DNA of 18,692 bases, from positions 1 to 18,692 of the forward strand of contig BBXU01002737.1 in the NCBI GenBank assembly GCA_001598975.1, written 5' to 3'. Made by a program: the position numbers and the translations under genes. Every line of letters begins with the position of its first letter. Positions within the stretch are counted from its first letter, which is position 1. The notes under the pieces are model-generated. The model saw nothing but the letters and a program-made list of their open reading frames with translations, ran no database searches and was not told the origin of the DNA. Source of the stretch: Parachlorella kessleri (Eukaryota; Chlorophyta; Trebouxiophyceae; Chlorellales; Chlorellaceae). Positions 18,571 through 18,692 of the stretch are shown here, one piece after another.

Positions 18571-18692
18571 CTGCACAAGGAACACGTGGGTGCGGTTGGG
18601 CCGGGTGTGTGGGTGTGGGAGCGTGTGAGTGTGGGGGTATGGGTAGAGATAGCATTCCTGTTCGATTGCTATTTGTGGTGGCGCATAATGGC
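18571..18692 (-). other. Intron sequence at the right edge, with GT-rich low complexity
   Basis: The acceptor TTGTGCAG precedes exon 18570-18454, so this is the 3' part of an intron whose donor lies outside the window. The plus strand at about 18604-18645 is a GT/G-rich low-complexity run, giving a C/A-rich tract on the transcribed strand. No start codon here gives a plausible first exon. Confidence 0.7.

Overview
The window is nuclear DNA of a eukaryote, most likely a green alga (Chlorophyta). Three spliced genes account for nearly all coding signal. The evidence for an alga is: many short introns (about 120-620 bp) with GTGCGT/GTGAGG-like donors and CTGCAG acceptors; a centrin very close to the algal basal-body centrin; TGTAA motifs (the green-algal poly(A) signal) at suitable distances after the stop codons; and Ala/Gln-rich proteins in moderately GC-rich DNA. 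No bacterial operon, phage, insertion sequence, CRISPR array, rRNA or tRNA was found. Gene models were built by hand from splice signals, reading-frame phase and protein family patterns. Exon coordinates are in the feature entries.

Layout. (1) 1-827: no gene recognised, apart from the 3' flank of the next gene. (2) 828-5106, minus strand: an eight-exon F-box/leucine-rich-repeat protein of 676 aa, probably a substrate receptor of an SCF ubiquitin ligase. (3) 5107-5343: a short divergent intergenic region shared by the F-box gene and centrin. (4) 5344-7055, plus strand: an eight-exon centrin of 178 aa whose first coding exon holds only the ATG. (5) 7056-8133: a tail-to-tail intergenic region. 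(6) 8134 to the right edge, minus strand: at least 20 exons of a very long Ala/Gln/Glu/Leu-rich coiled-coil protein. Its C-terminal 1372 residues are in the window; its 5' end lies beyond base 18692.

Two features stand out. First, GC-AG introns are unusually common: five of 33 modelled introns (three in the F-box gene, one in centrin, one in the coiled-coil gene) need a GC donor to keep frame and family sequence. Second, the coiled-coil gene carries several local tandem duplications covering exon/intron boundaries. These are a five-copy ~75-bp minisatellite over one splice acceptor, and three extra partial exons offset by about 106-111 bp from their parents. It also has whole-exon paralogues and a ~48-residue internal protein repeat, with 17 of 19 introns in phase 0. 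Together these suggest a gene that grows by boundary and exon duplication.

Centrin acts at basal bodies and in contractile fibres. A long coiled-coil scaffold and an SCF receptor could both relate to cytoskeletal or cell-cycle biology, but the sequence does not show that the three genes work together. I found no clearly new enzymatic or defence system.
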